DNA of 63,674 nucleotides from Allosalinactinospora lopnorensis (GCF_000981225.1 NZ_LAJC01000028.1:1-63674); one strand, 5' to 3'; counted from the first letter of the stretch, positions 15,686 through 24,898 are shown. The notes: a model not told the origin generated them from the letters alone. Made by a program: numbers and translations.

Positions 15686-17304
15686 CACGGCGACCGGGGC
15701 TCCTCCTGCTGCAGACCGTCGTCCCCGCGGGGATCCTCATCGGCTACGGGCTGTGGTCCCACCGGGCCGGGAACTTCTACTTCCCGCCGCTCGGCGAGAT
15801 CCTGGCCTACTTCTCCGACCTCTGGCTGTTCGACCGCGTGGGCAGCGACCTGGTGCCGAGCCTGGCCCGGATGCTGGCCGGCTACGGGCTCTCGATCGCG
15901 CTGGGCGTGGCCGCCGGGGTGGCGCTCGGGTTGTCGCGGGTGCTGCGCACCGCGGCCGAGCCCATCGTGGAGTTCCTGCGCGCGCTCCCCGCGCCCGCGC
16001 TGATCCCGTTCGCCCTGCTGCTGCTCGGCGCCGGCGACGGCTCCAAGGTGTTCGTCATCGTCCTGGGCGCGGTCTGGCCGATCCTGCTCAACACCATCGA
16101 CGGCGTCCGGAGCGTGGAACCGCAGCAGCTCGACATGGCGCGCTCCTACCAGATCCCCCTGCCGGCGCGGATCCTGCGCGTCATCCTGCCCGCCGCGAGC
16201 CCGCGGATCTTCGCGGGCATGCGCACGAGCCTGGCCATCGCGCTCATCCTGATGGTGGTCTCGGAGATGGTCGCGAGCAGCAACGGGCTCGGCTACTTCG
16301 TGCTGCAGTCGCAGCGCGCCTTCGCCATCCCGGAGATGTGGACCGGGATCGTGCTGCTCGGCATTCTCGGCTTCCTGCTGAACTGGATCTTCCTCCGGAT
16401 CGAGGACCGGGTCCTGTTCTGGCACCGCGGCGCCAAGGGGCTCCTTCCCGAGGGGCCGGCCCCCGGACCGGCAAGGCCGCCGGCCAGGGCTCCCCCGCCG
16501 CGCCGAAACCGTCACACCCGGAGGTCACCGGTGCTTGAGGTATCCCGTCTGTACAAGGTCTTCGGTTCCGATCCCGGTGCGGGTCCGGCCGTCGCCGACC
16601 TCAGCTTCACGGTCGCCGACCGCGAGTTCGTCTGCATCCTCGGCTCGTCGGGGTGCGGCAAGACGACCATGCTGCGCTGCCTTTCGGGGCTCGAACCGGC
16701 GACGAGCGGCGAGGTCCTGCTGCGCGGCACCCCGGTCGCGGGCCCGCCCAAGGATATGGCGTTCGTCTTCCAGGACTACAGCCGCTCCCTTCTGCCGTGG
16801 ATGACCGTGCGGCGCAACGTCGCGTTCCCACTGCGCTACAAGGGCGTCGGCAAAACGGAGGCCAGGGCCGCGACAGAGGAGGCGCTGGAGGCCGTGGGGC
16901 TCGCCGGCCGCGGCGGGCAGTACCCGTGGCAGCTCTCCGGTGGGATGCAGCAGCGGGTGGCGATCGCGCGGGCGCTGGCCTACAAGCCGCGCGTCCTGCT
17001 CATGGACGAGCCCTTCGCCTCGGTGGACGCGCAGACGCGGGCCGGGCTGGAGGACCTGCTGCTCGATGTGTGGCGCCGCTACGAGATCACCGTGCTGTTC
17101 GTGACGCACGACATCGACGAGGCCGTCTACCTCGCGGACCGGGTCCTGGTCCTGCGGCCGCCGGCCAGCGTCCGGCTGGCCGTGGACGTGGACCTGCCGC
17201 GTCCCCGAGACCAGGTGGAGACCAAGCGGCTCCCCGAGTTCGGCCGGCTCCGTTCCGAGCTGTACGCCGCCCTGGACGCCGGACGCGCCCCGGCGCGGAC
17301 CTGA
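15682..17304 (+). CDS. ABC permease 2 read through into the ATPase (540 residues)
   Basis: Residues 1-255 are a second SsuC-type permease (HRAGNFYFPPLGEILAYF, VEPQQLDMARSYQIPLPARI as coupling loop, LALILMVVSEMVASSNGLG-like core). About 25 proline/arginine-rich residues then join it, without a stop, to a complete ATPase. The natural permease stop may be lost: the adjacent frame ends SHPEVTGA and a TGA at 16536-16538, overlapping a GTG start at 16531 with GGAGG. One missing base near 16440-16470 would separate the genes. As written the ORF predicts a fusion protein. Confidence 0.75.
   Translation: MTRRPGLLLLQTVVPAGILIGYGLWSHRAGNFYFPPLGEILAYFSDLWLFDRVGSDLVPSLARMLAGYGLSIALGVAAGVALGLSRVLRTAAEPIVEFLRALPAPALIPFALLLLGAGDGSKVFVIVLGAVWPILLNTIDGVRSVEPQQLDMARSYQIPLPARILRVILPAASPRIFAGMRTSLAIALILMVVSEMVASSNGLGYFVLQSQRAFAIPEMWTGIVLLGILGFLLNWIFLRIEDRVLFWHRGAKGLLPEGPAPGPARPPARAPPPRRNRHTRRSPVLEVSRLYKVFGSDPGAGPAVADLSFTVADREFVCILGSSGCGKTTMLRCLSGLEPATSGEVLLRGTPVAGPPKDMAFVFQDYSRSLLPWMTVRRNVAFPLRYKGVGKTEARAATEEALEAVGLAGRGGQYPWQLSGGMQQRVAIARALAYKPRVLLMDEPFASVDAQTRAGLEDLLLDVWRRYEITVLFVTHDIDEAVYLADRVLVLRPPASVRLAVDVDLPRPRDQVETKRLPEFGRLRSELYAALDAGRAPART
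16531..17304 (+). CDS. ABC transporter ATPase (SsuB/TauB type), internal start
   Basis: GTG 16531 with GGAGG at 16520-16524 would give a 257-residue ATPase. It has Walker A GSSGCGKTT, the Q-loop VFQDYSR, the signature LSGGMQQRVAIARAL, Walker B VLLMDEPFASVD and the switch His in VTHDIDEAVYLADRV. It would power uptake through the two permeases. It shares its frame with permease 2. I regard independent translation from this start as likely. Confidence 0.85.
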   Translation: MLEVSRLYKVFGSDPGAGPAVADLSFTVADREFVCILGSSGCGKTTMLRCLSGLEPATSGEVLLRGTPVAGPPKDMAFVFQDYSRSLLPWMTVRRNVAFPLRYKGVGKTEARAATEEALEAVGLAGRGGQYPWQLSGGMQQRVAIARALAYKPRVLLMDEPFASVDAQTRAGLEDLLLDVWRRYEITVLFVTHDIDEAVYLADRVLVLRPPASVRLAVDVDLPRPRDQVETKRLPEFGRLRSELYAALDAGRAPART

Positions 17305-17384
17305 CCGGCGCCCCCCCTTGCCCAAGGATTCGCTCCGGCACCGCGGCCGGAGTGCCGAACGCTCGAACCCGACTGGGGAGACCG

Positions 17385-18365
17385 ATGACGACTCACGCGA
17401 AGAGATGGCCCGTCGCCGCTGCCGCCTTGGCGACACTGCTCGGCACGGCCTGCACCGACTACGGCGGGGACCTCTCCGGCGAAGGCGGCGGCGCGGGCGG
17501 GGAGGACACGATCACCGTCTCGGAGACGGCCGGAACCCCCGCAGCCTTCCTCAAGTACGGCGTCCAGGAGGGGTACTTCGAGGCCGAGGGGCTGGACCTG
17601 CAGATCGAGGCGTCCGGCGGCGGCGCGACGGTGATCCCCGCCCTCATCAGCGGTGACATCGACATCGCCGGGTCCAACCTGGTCTCCGCCATGATCGCGA
17701 TGGGCGAGGACATGCCCCTCCGGATGGTGGCCGCGGGAACGAGCACCTCCGAGGAGTCGGAGGACGACTTCTCCTCCCTCATGGTGCCCGAGGACAGCCC
17801 GATCGAGGACGTCGAGGACATCGAGGGCGCCCGGATCGGGGTCAACTCGCTGCAGAACATCAACGACGTGGTCATCTACTCGGCGCTGGCCGAGCACGAC
17901 ATCGAGCCGGGCGGCGTCGAGCTCGTCGAGATCCCCTTCCCGGACATGGTGCCCTCCGTTGAGCGCGGTGACGTGGACGCGGGCCTCCTCATCGAGCCCT
18001 TCGCCACGATGGGCAGGTCGGAGGGGCTGCGGGACCTGATGCGCCCGTACACCGAACTCCAGCCGAACCTGCAGATCGGCACGTTCCTCATGACCGAGGA
18101 GCTCGTCGGCGAGGACCCGGAGTTGGTGTCGGCGTTCCAGGCCGGCGTGCAGGCCACGGCCGACTCCATCCACGAGGATCCCGACTCCTTCCGGGAGGCC
18201 CTGCCCGAGATCACCGACCTCGACCCCGACGTGGCCGGGGAGGTCAACCTCCCCGACTGGCAGGGGCGGAGCGACCGCGAATCGATCGAGCTCATCCACG
18301 AGTCGATGCTCGAGTACGACCTCACCGACGGCGCCCCCGACTTCGACGAGGTCCTCCTCTACTAG
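17385..18365 (+). CDS. ABC transporter substrate-binding lipoprotein (NMT1/SsuA-like)
   Basis: The 326-residue protein starts at ATG 17385 with GGGGAG upstream. It has a lipoprotein signal (ALATLLGTAC, Cys as lipidated residue) and an NMT1/TauA-type fold: YGVQEGYFEAEGLDLQIEAS, ALISGDIDIAGSNLVSAM, ARIGVNSLQNINDVVIY. It captures ligand outside the cell for the permeases encoded upstream. Importers of this type carry sulfonates, nitrate or aromatic acids; location between two gentisate sets favours an aromatic acid, by inference. Confidence 0.88.
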   Translation: MTTHAKRWPVAAAALATLLGTACTDYGGDLSGEGGGAGGEDTITVSETAGTPAAFLKYGVQEGYFEAEGLDLQIEASGGGATVIPALISGDIDIAGSNLVSAMIAMGEDMPLRMVAAGTSTSEESEDDFSSLMVPEDSPIEDVEDIEGARIGVNSLQNINDVVIYSALAEHDIEPGGVELVEIPFPDMVPSVERGDVDAGLLIEPFATMGRSEGLRDLMRPYTELQPNLQIGTFLMTEELVGEDPELVSAFQAGVQATADSIHEDPDSFREALPEITDLDPDVAGEVNLPDWQGRSDRESIELIHESMLEYDLTDGAPDFDEVLLY

Positions 18366-18447
18366 GTCCTGTTCTTTCGAAGCCGCGGCGAGCCGCGAAG
18401 CGGCCGACGTGTGACTTCGGGTGGCCGATCGTGCGAATCCACCGGGG

Positions 18448-19704
18448 TCAGCTCGTGTGCGCGGGGCGGCGGGGACGTGCGGTGTAGGCGACGACGGGCA
18501 GGACCGCCAGGGCCAGGACGCCTCCGGCGATGGACAGCACCGTATAGCTTCCGGCGGCCACCACCAGGCCCGAGGCCAGGCCCCCGCCCGCTCCGGCCAG
18601 GGCGACCGCCACGTCCACCAGCCCCTGGGTCTTGGCGCGGGTGGCCAGCGGGACGGCGTCGGTGACGATCGCGGTGCCGGCGACCAGACCGAAGCTCCAC
18701 CCCAGGCCCAGTAGGCCCAGGGCAAGGGCGAGCAGTGCCACCGAGTGCGGCGGGACGAAGGCGGCCAGCAGTCCGGCGGCCAACAGGGTGAGGCCGGAGG
18801 CGGCGGCGACCCGAAGGCGGCCGAAGCGGTCGGCCAGGAAGCCGCCGATCGGGGAGGGCAGGTACATCGAGGCGATGTGGACCGCGATGACGATCCCGGT
18901 CGCGCTCACAGGATGGCCGTGGTGGGCCATGTGGATGGGGGTCATGGTCATGATCGCGACCATGACGATCTGGGCCGTGACCATGACCGCCGCCCCCGTC
19001 AGCAGGTAGCGCGGACCGCCGGAGGACCCGGCCTGTGCGGGGCCCTCCGGCGCGGCCGGGGTTTCTTGGTCGTCGGCCAGAGCGCGGGCGGAGTTCAGCG
19101 GGTCGGGGCGCAGCAGCAGCCACAGCACCGCTGCGGCGGCAGCGTAGGCGACCGCGGCGAGGATGAACGGGCCGGCCAATGGTGGAATGCCCCAGGCCTC
19201 GGCCAGAGTGCCCGTCAGGGTGACGAGGTTGGGGCCCGCCACAGCGCCCAGGGTGGTGGCCACCAGCACGGTGCTCACCGCCTGTCCCCGTCGCCGGGGC
19301 GCGGCCAGGTCGGCCCCGGCGTAGCGGGCCTGCAGGTTGGTGGCGGTACCGGCGCCGTAGACGAACAGTGAGGCGAACAGCAGCATCGCGTTGTCGGTAA
19401 CGGCCGCGGTGACCACGCCCAGGGCCCCCAGCGCCCCGGTGGTATACCCGCCGGCCAGCCCGGGGCGGCGTCCCCCGCGCTGGGAGGCGCGTCCGATCAC
19501 GACGGCGGCGGCGGCCGAGCCGATGGTGAACAGGGCGCTGGGGAGACCGGCCAGACCGGTGGCACCGAGCATGTCCTGGGCGAGCAGGGCACCCACGGTG
19601 ACGCCGGCGGCCAGCCCGGCGCCGCTGAGGATCTGGGCGGCGACCAGGACCGCGAGGATGCGTCTTTGCGCGGAGCGGGCGGTCTCGGCGATGCTGGCGC
19701 TCAC
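18448..19704 (-). CDS. Major facilitator superfamily transporter
   Basis: The 418-residue protein has about 12 membrane helices. The typical MFS loops are IGRASQRGGRRPGLAGG after helix 2 and FLADRFGRLRVAAASG in the second half. A hydrophilic central linker (DDQETPAAPEGPAQAG) separates the halves. GTG 19704 is preferred because the upstream extension is basic and non-conserved. It could move an aromatic acid or act as an efflux pump; the sequence does not decide. It reads toward the importer operon. Confidence 0.88.
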   Translation of the reverse strand: MSASIAETARSAQRRILAVLVAAQILSGAGLAAGVTVGALLAQDMLGATGLAGLPSALFTIGSAAAAVVIGRASQRGGRRPGLAGGYTTGALGALGVVTAAVTDNAMLLFASLFVYGAGTATNLQARYAGADLAAPRRRGQAVSTVLVATTLGAVAGPNLVTLTGTLAEAWGIPPLAGPFILAAVAYAAAAAVLWLLLRPDPLNSARALADDQETPAAPEGPAQAGSSGGPRYLLTGAAVMVTAQIVMVAIMTMTPIHMAHHGHPVSATGIVIAVHIASMYLPSPIGGFLADRFGRLRVAAASGLTLLAAGLLAAFVPPHSVALLALALGLLGLGWSFGLVAGTAIVTDAVPLATRAKTQGLVDVAVALAGAGGGLASGLVVAAGSYTVLSIAGGVLALAVLPVVAYTARPRRPAHTS

Positions 19705-19813
19705 GGCGGGCCTTTCGTTCGGTGGGGCTTTCAGGCGGTGACGGTGAGGCCCTCGGTGGCCCTCGTTACCCATGCCAACGCCCCATTGACACCGACCGGG
19801 CGGTCGGCCCTGG

Positions 19814-20632
19814 TCAGCCCATCACGCGGCCGGCGAAGGAGGCGATGGTCCGGGCGACCGTGCCGGGGGCGCTGACGTGAGCCCCGTGGCCTCGCCGGCG
19901 TAGGACGACGAGGGAGTCCACGTGGGGCAGCACGCCGGCCAGCGCGTCCATGCGGGGGCGCAGGTGCGCCGGACTGAGGCGGCCGCCGCCGAGCAGCAGT
20001 ACGGGCATGTCGAGGCCGGAATAGCGGTCCAGGCCGACACCGAGCGACTCGATGGCCTCGGTGTCGGCGATCTGGGCGGGCGCGTAGCCGCGCATGCGCC
20101 GCCAGACCGGTGGCGGCAGCCGCATGGCGGTGACAGCGGGCGCCGGCACCTGCACGATGTCGCGAAGGAAGACAGCGACCGCCCGATCGGGACCGCCCGC
20201 GTCCAGGGCCCTTCGGGCCCGGCGGAGCGCCTCGCCTCCCAGCGGCTCGGTGACCGCGACCGGGGGCTCGTACAGCACCATTCCGGCGAACCGCGACGGG
20301 GCGGCCAGCGCGCTCTCCAAGGCGACCACTCCACCGGAGGAGTGCCCGACCAGCAGCAGCGGTCCGTCGATCGCATCGGCCACCGCGAGGACATCGCCGA
20401 CCTCGCCCGCCATCGCGTCGGCGCCGGCCGGTGGCGGTTCGCGGCGGTAGGTGAACCGCTGGAAGCGCAGGACCCGGAAGTGCTCGGACAGTGGGGCCGC
20501 GACCCCGGCCCAGTCGGCCGGGCCGCCGGATCCGCCGTGTACCAGCAGGACCGCCGGGCCCCGCCCCTGGTCGGTGACCGTGATGGCCGTGGAATCGGTG
20601 CCGGCCACCACAAGGTCGCGTGAGGCGTCCAT
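19814..20632 (-). CDS. Alpha/beta hydrolase
   Basis: The 272-residue protein has the oxyanion motif VHGGSGGPADW, the nucleophile elbow GHSSGGVV and a C-terminal catalytic His in RRRGHGAHVS. ATG 20632 follows GGAGG at suitable spacing. It may hydrolyse an aromatic ester before ring hydroxylation, given its place between the gentisate sets, but this is inference. It lies between the MFS gene and the second IclR gene, all on the minus strand. Confidence 0.88.
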   Translation of the reverse strand: MDASRDLVVAGTDSTAITVTDQGRGPAVLLVHGGSGGPADWAGVAAPLSEHFRVLRFQRFTYRREPPPAGADAMAGEVGDVLAVADAIDGPLLLVGHSSGGVVALESALAAPSRFAGMVLYEPPVAVTEPLGGEALRRARRALDAGGPDRAVAVFLRDIVQVPAPAVTAMRLPPPVWRRMRGYAPAQIADTEAIESLGVGLDRYSGLDMPVLLLGGGRLSPAHLRPRMDALAGVLPHVDSLVVLRRRGHGAHVSAPGTVARTIASFAGRVMG

Positions 20633-20681
20633 CCCTGCCTCCGTCATAGTCGCGCTGCGGGTTTCGGGGTACCGGTGACGC

Positions 20682-21467
20682 TCAGCGGGGCGCAAGCTGC
20701 GCCCTCAGCACCTCCTGGATCGCGTCCCGCGCGTGCAGCACGGCCGGGATGAACGCCTCCCCCGCATTCCGGGTCGGCATGCGGCTCGCCGGAACCACCA
20801 CCGCGACGGAGGCGAGGGGGGCCTCGGTGAGGTCGCGCAGCGCCGTTGAGACGGCGCTGATTCCGATCTCCCCCTCTTCGATGTTGAAGGCGTAACCGGC
20901 CCGGCGGATGTCGCCGAGCTCGGCCTCCAGTTCCTCCCAGGTGGACAAGGAGGCGTTGGTGCGCGCGGTGAGCTCCCGGTCGGCGAACCGGCGGGCCAGC
21001 TCGGGGCCGGGAAGGGCGGCCAGGATCGCCTTTCCGGCCGCGGTGCAGTGGGCCGGCAGGACGACCCCGGTGCGATCACCCACCCGGACCGACCGAGGGC
21101 TCTCGACGCAGTCCACGAAACGGACGTTGCGCCCTTCCAGCAGGCTGAGGCTGACCGTCTCCTGGGTCTGCTCGCGCAGCTCCTCAAGGACCGGGCGCGC
21201 TGCGCGCCGGATGTCGATGCGCCCGATCGCCGCCAGGCCGATCTCGTTGAGCACCGGGCCCGGCCGGTAGGCGCCGTTGGGCTTGTCCTGCAGCACGAAA
21301 CCGCGCTTGCGCAGCGAGTTCAGCAACCTGTGGGCGGTGGACGGCGCCACGCCGAGCAGGGTGGCCGCGTCGGAGACGCGCAGCGCGTGCCGTTCTCCGA
21401 CGAGCTCCAGGAGCCGGAGGGCGTTGTCCACCGAGCTCGATCCGGTGGAGCCCCATGTATTCGACAT
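20682..21467 (-). CDS. IclR-family regulator (set 2)
   Basis: The 261-residue protein has the winged helix-turn-helix (SSSVDNALRLLELVG, LLGVAPSTAHRLLNSL) and the IclR effector domain (GRNVRFVDCVESPRSVRVG, HCTAAGKAILAALPG, AGYAFNIEEGEIGISAV). It is the last gene behind the FAD-monooxygenase, gentisate dioxygenase and FAH hydrolase genes, 49 bases after the hydrolase stop. ATG 21467 lacks a ribosome site, as does the other iclR gene here. It probably regulates its own operon. Confidence 0.9.
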   Translation of the reverse strand: MSNTWGSTGSSSVDNALRLLELVGERHALRVSDAATLLGVAPSTAHRLLNSLRKRGFVLQDKPNGAYRPGPVLNEIGLAAIGRIDIRRAARPVLEELREQTQETVSLSLLEGRNVRFVDCVESPRSVRVGDRTGVVLPAHCTAAGKAILAALPGPELARRFADRELTARTNASLSTWEELEAELGDIRRAGYAFNIEEGEIGISAVSTALRDLTEAPLASVAVVVPASRMPTRNAGEAFIPAVLHARDAIQEVLRAQLAPR

Positions 21468-21516
21468 AGAAGAAGTGTAGTGCGCCGGTTTCCGATGACG
21501 GGGATATTTCGCGCTC

Positions 21517-22383
21517 TCAGCGCACGTTGAGGCGCATCTCCCCCACGCGGGTGATACCGGTTTCCAGCCGGTCACCCGGCTGGATCGGGCCCACCCCCGG
21601 AGGGGCGCCGGTGAAGAGGACGTCCCCCGGCAGCAGGGACATCACCGAGGAGGCGTAGGAGACGATGGCCGGGACCGCGGTGATCATCGTGGCCGTGTTC
21701 ACCCGTTGCCGGTCGGCTCCGTTCACCCGCAGGCGGATGTCGAGGTCCCCCGGGTCCCCGAGCTCGTCGGCGGTCGTCACCCACGGACCTATGGGGCTGA
21801 AGGTGTCGTAGCTCTTGCGCCGGGAGCGGTCGGCGGCGCTGCGCACGGTGATGTCCAGCCCCAGTGTGTAGCCGAACACGTGGTCGAGGGCGGTGTCCTC
21901 CGGGATGTCCCTGCCCCCGCGCCCCACGACGACGACGAGCTCGGACTCGTGGTGGATCTCCTGGCCCGCGGCCACCACCTCTTTCGGCAGCACGATCTCG
22001 TCCTCCGGCCCGGAGACCGAGGACGGGGCCTTGAGGAAGACGTCGAAGTTCATCATCCAGGACTCCACCCCGCCGAGGGTGCGCTGCTGCACCTCGTGCA
22101 TCTCCGAGACGTGCTCGGCATAGTTGGACGCCGTGGCGATGAGCTTGCTGGGGTTGAGGACCGGCGCCCGCAGCCCGGCCCTCTCCACCGGGGTCGGGGG
22201 CCCCTCGGCCGCCGCGCGTTCGAGCGCGGCACGCACGTCGGGGTAGCCCCTGCAGAGGCGGCGCCACCAGCCCGCCGTCACCGGGTCGGGGTCGTGCGGC
22301 CACTCCAGGGCGTGTGTCACGTCGACGACACCGGCCGGGGTGACGGCGCCGAGCCGGTTCTCACCGAAAAGCGCCAGCTTCAT
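21517..22383 (-). CDS. Fumarylacetoacetate hydrolase-family enzyme (set 2)
   Basis: The 288-residue protein has the FAH-family core: SKLIATASNYAEHVSEMHE, the metal-ligand region HHESELVVVVGRGGRD, FGYTLGLDITVRS and GDVLFTGAPPGVGPI. The active-site region differs from set 1 (FTGAPPGVG instead of ATGTPGGVG). It probably cleaves fumarylpyruvate or maleylpyruvate. It is the third gene of the monooxygenase operon. No isomerase accompanies this set, so it may act directly on maleylpyruvate or share the set 1 isomerase. Confidence 0.88.
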   Translation of the reverse strand: MKLALFGENRLGAVTPAGVVDVTHALEWPHDPDPVTAGWWRRLCRGYPDVRAALERAAAEGPPTPVERAGLRAPVLNPSKLIATASNYAEHVSEMHEVQQRTLGGVESWMMNFDVFLKAPSSVSGPEDEIVLPKEVVAAGQEIHHESELVVVVGRGGRDIPEDTALDHVFGYTLGLDITVRSAADRSRRKSYDTFSPIGPWVTTADELGDPGDLDIRLRVNGADRQRVNTATMITAVPAIVSYASSVMSLLPGDVLFTGAPPGVGPIQPGDRLETGITRVGEMRLNVR

Positions 22384-22450
22384 GGCAGGGCCCTTTCTCG
22401 TCGGGAAGGGAACGGGCCGCGGAGGCTCCGGCGGCCTTACGCGGATGGGG

Positions 22451-23554
22451 TCAGGACGCGCCGAAGACGCTGGTGACCGCCTGGGGCTCGGCGAGCACCC
22501 GTTCGCGGTAGACGCCGAGGGCACGCAGGACCGGGGAGTCGCTCAGGCTGAACAGGTCGGCCTGACCCTCGCTGTGGTGTTCGGCCACCGACCACGACGG
22601 CACCACGAACATGTCGCCGGTCTGCCAGTCGAAGTGCCGGCCGTCGATCACACTCGTCCCGGTGCCCTGGAAGACGACGTAGACGGTGTTGCCGCTGCGC
22701 TGCACGGGTACGGACCCGCCGCGCGCCACTCGGTGCGCCCCGCACGCCAGTGTCGGCAGGACGCTCGCGCCGGAACGGGGGTTGGTGAACTCCAGGCTGG
22801 CCATGGGCCCGCCGCCTTCGGCGAGCAGCTCGGCGAGCCGGGCACTCGTCTCGCTCCACCGGTAGACCAGCAGCGGCGAGGGCGCCGGGTCCAGGGCCTC
22901 CTCGACCTGCCCCGCGGTGAACCTCTCCGCGGCGGGTGTGCCGGCGTGCGCGGTCTCGGAGCGGTTGTGCTGGCCCTCGACGCGCTGCTGGAGATCCGGG
23001 TACGCCTCGAAGAAGATCGCGTCGAGCGCTTCGACCATGGGCAGGTCGAGCCCGTCGAACCAGAACATGGCCGAGTCGCCGCCGTTGGCGTGGTCGTGCC
23101 AGCAGCCTCCCGGCGTCAGGACGAGGTCGCCGGGGCGCATGTCGCAGGCGTCGCCGTCGACTGTCGTCCAGACACCCTCACCTTCCAGGACGAAGCGGAT
23201 GGCGCCGGGGGAGTGCCGGTGCGCCGGCGCCGACTCGCGCGGTCCCAGGCACTGCAGCGCCCCCCACAGTGTTCCGGCGGCGTAGGGGCGGCCGCCCAGG
23301 CCGGGGTTGGTCAGGGACAGGACGCGGCGTTCACCGCCGCGCTCCACCGGGACCAGCCGGATGGCGCGTTCCGCGAGCGGGCGCATCGTCGTCGCCGGCC
23401 ACAGCCATGGCACGGCCCGCGGCCGCGGCTCCGGGGTGAGGAGCTGTTCGGTGATGTTCCACAGCGGCCGCAGGTCCGCGGCGTCCAGGTCACGGTAGAG
23501 CGCTTCCAGTTGCTGTCCCTCGTCCGCCGGTACTGCGTTGTGCTCAACCGACAT
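22451..23554 (-). CDS. Gentisate 1,2-dioxygenase (set 2)
   Basis: The 367-residue bicupin protein resembles set 1 in layout (GGERRVLSLTNPGLGGRPYA). Its iron site is in PAHRHSPGAIRFVLEGEG and TPGGCWHDHANGGD. It differs in having HRHSPG rather than HRHSQN after the first His pair, so it may prefer another substituted gentisate. AAGGAG lies just upstream of ATG 23554. It follows the FAD monooxygenase by 54 bases in the same operon. Confidence 0.92.
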   Translation of the reverse strand: MSVEHNAVPADEGQQLEALYRDLDAADLRPLWNITEQLLTPEPRPRAVPWLWPATTMRPLAERAIRLVPVERGGERRVLSLTNPGLGGRPYAAGTLWGALQCLGPRESAPAHRHSPGAIRFVLEGEGVWTTVDGDACDMRPGDLVLTPGGCWHDHANGGDSAMFWFDGLDLPMVEALDAIFFEAYPDLQQRVEGQHNRSETAHAGTPAAERFTAGQVEEALDPAPSPLLVYRWSETSARLAELLAEGGGPMASLEFTNPRSGASVLPTLACGAHRVARGGSVPVQRSGNTVYVVFQGTGTSVIDGRHFDWQTGDMFVVPSWSVAEHHSEGQADLFSLSDSPVLRALGVYRERVLAEPQAVTSVFGAS

Positions 23555-23608
23555 GGGAATCTCCTTGTTCGGGCCGTGTTTGGCGCACCGCCGGCCGCGG
23601 CGACCGCG

Positions 23609-24868
23609 CTATCCCGGCGGGGCCGCCGCTGCCTGCGGGTCCTGTTCGGGGGGCAGACCAACGCCGAACCGGCGGACGCTCTCCAGGAGGGAGACCCGGC
23701 GCATGTAGTCGCGGGAGCGGTCGGGGTCGGCGGCGATGGAGCGCATCTCGTCGTGCATCGCCCTGCGGCGGCGCTCGTCGGTCTCCTTCAGGCGCTCGGT
23801 GTTGCGCTGGGTGTCGGCCTGGACGTACTCCACCGCGACCTGGCGCCGGATACCGGCGAACGCGTCGAGTTCGGCCTCGGGGTCGTCGCCGGCGCGGATC
23901 CGGACGACGCGCCGGGCGATGTCCACCGCGTCGTGGATGCCGCTGTTCAGCCCGACCCCGCCCATCGGGCTGTTGATATGGGCGGCGTCGCCGATCAGCG
24001 CTACGTTGCCGCGGCGGAACGTCGACGCCACGCGCTGGTGCACGCGGTAGATCTGGTGGTCGACGATGGGGTAGCCGCCCGGATAGGGGGCCAGCCCCTG
24101 CAACTGCTCCTGCAACCGGTCCGGCCTCGTCGCCTCCTCCGCGGACTGGTCGGCCGGAACGGGCCACACCGTCCGCCAGGACTCCGGCGTGCGCAGGATG
24201 AACAGCCACTGGTGCGGATCGGCCACGTAGTTGACATCGGCGAGTCCGGGGATCTGGCCGCTGAGATCGACCGTGGTGCTCGCGATGAGGAACCGCTCGG
24301 GATAGGTGTGGCCGTCGAATCCGATACCGAGGGACTGGCGCACGGTGCTGCCCGGGCCGTCCGCGCCGATGAGGTGCGAGCCGCGCAGCGTCCGGGTTCC
24401 GGAGGTGTCGCGCACCTCGACCCGGACCCCGTCGCCGTCCGCCGCCACGCCTGTCGCGCGGGTGCCGTACAGCAGCTCCACCCCGTCGGCGCCCGCCAGG
24501 CGCTCGTACAGCATCCGGACGAGGTGCTGCTGGTTGAGCTGCAGCCGGTAGGGGTAGCGCGTCTCGTCGGACAGCAGCGTGAAGTCGAATTCCGCGACCA
24601 GTCCGGCACGCCGGTCCCGGAAGTGGTAGACGGGCACGACCAGGCCCTCGTCGTGCATCGGGGCCGTGATGCCGATCAGCTCCAGCAGTTCCAGCGTCGC
24701 CGCGTGGAACGTCGACGCCCGCCAGTCCGTCTTCGGCACCGGCTCGGCCTCGACGAGGACCACGGGCGTGCCCTCCTGGACGAGCCATGCCGCCGCGGTC
24801 ATTCCCACGGGGCCTCCGCCGACGATGACGACGGGAAGCTCGTGGGCGTCGTGCGCCTGTCTCTGCAT
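23609..24868 (-). CDS. FAD-dependent aromatic monooxygenase
   Basis: The 419-residue protein has the Rossmann start VVIVGGGPVGMTAAAWL, the DG motif HLIGADGPGSTVRQ and the GD motif NVALIGDAAHINSPMGGVG, the signatures of class A flavin hydroxylases. It heads the operon encoding gentisate dioxygenase, so it probably makes gentisate from 3-hydroxybenzoate or a related acid using NAD(P)H. The substrate is inference. The only upstream GGAGG lies one base from the ATG, unusually close. The motif at 24899-24938 lies 31 bases upstream. Confidence 0.9.
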   Translation of the reverse strand: MQRQAHDAHELPVVIVGGGPVGMTAAAWLVQEGTPVVLVEAEPVPKTDWRASTFHAATLELLELIGITAPMHDEGLVVPVYHFRDRRAGLVAEFDFTLLSDETRYPYRLQLNQQHLVRMLYERLAGADGVELLYGTRATGVAADGDGVRVEVRDTSGTRTLRGSHLIGADGPGSTVRQSLGIGFDGHTYPERFLIASTTVDLSGQIPGLADVNYVADPHQWLFILRTPESWRTVWPVPADQSAEEATRPDRLQEQLQGLAPYPGGYPIVDHQIYRVHQRVASTFRRGNVALIGDAAHINSPMGGVGLNSGIHDAVDIARRVVRIRAGDDPEAELDAFAGIRRQVAVEYVQADTQRNTERLKETDERRRRAMHDEMRSIAADPDRSRDYMRRVSLLESVRRFGVGLPPEQDPQAAAAPPG

Positions 24869-24898
24869 GCCTCCAAAAGTGTCACATCTTCCATTTGA

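Noticed and set aside
10962-24868. Complete biosynthetic gene cluster
   Set aside because: The enzymes fit aromatic degradation; no polyketide, peptide or terpene synthase is present.
22340-24898. 852-codon plus-strand frame across the gentisate set 2
   Set aside because: It is antisense to three well-supported genes, and its composition is that of a G+C-rich shadow.
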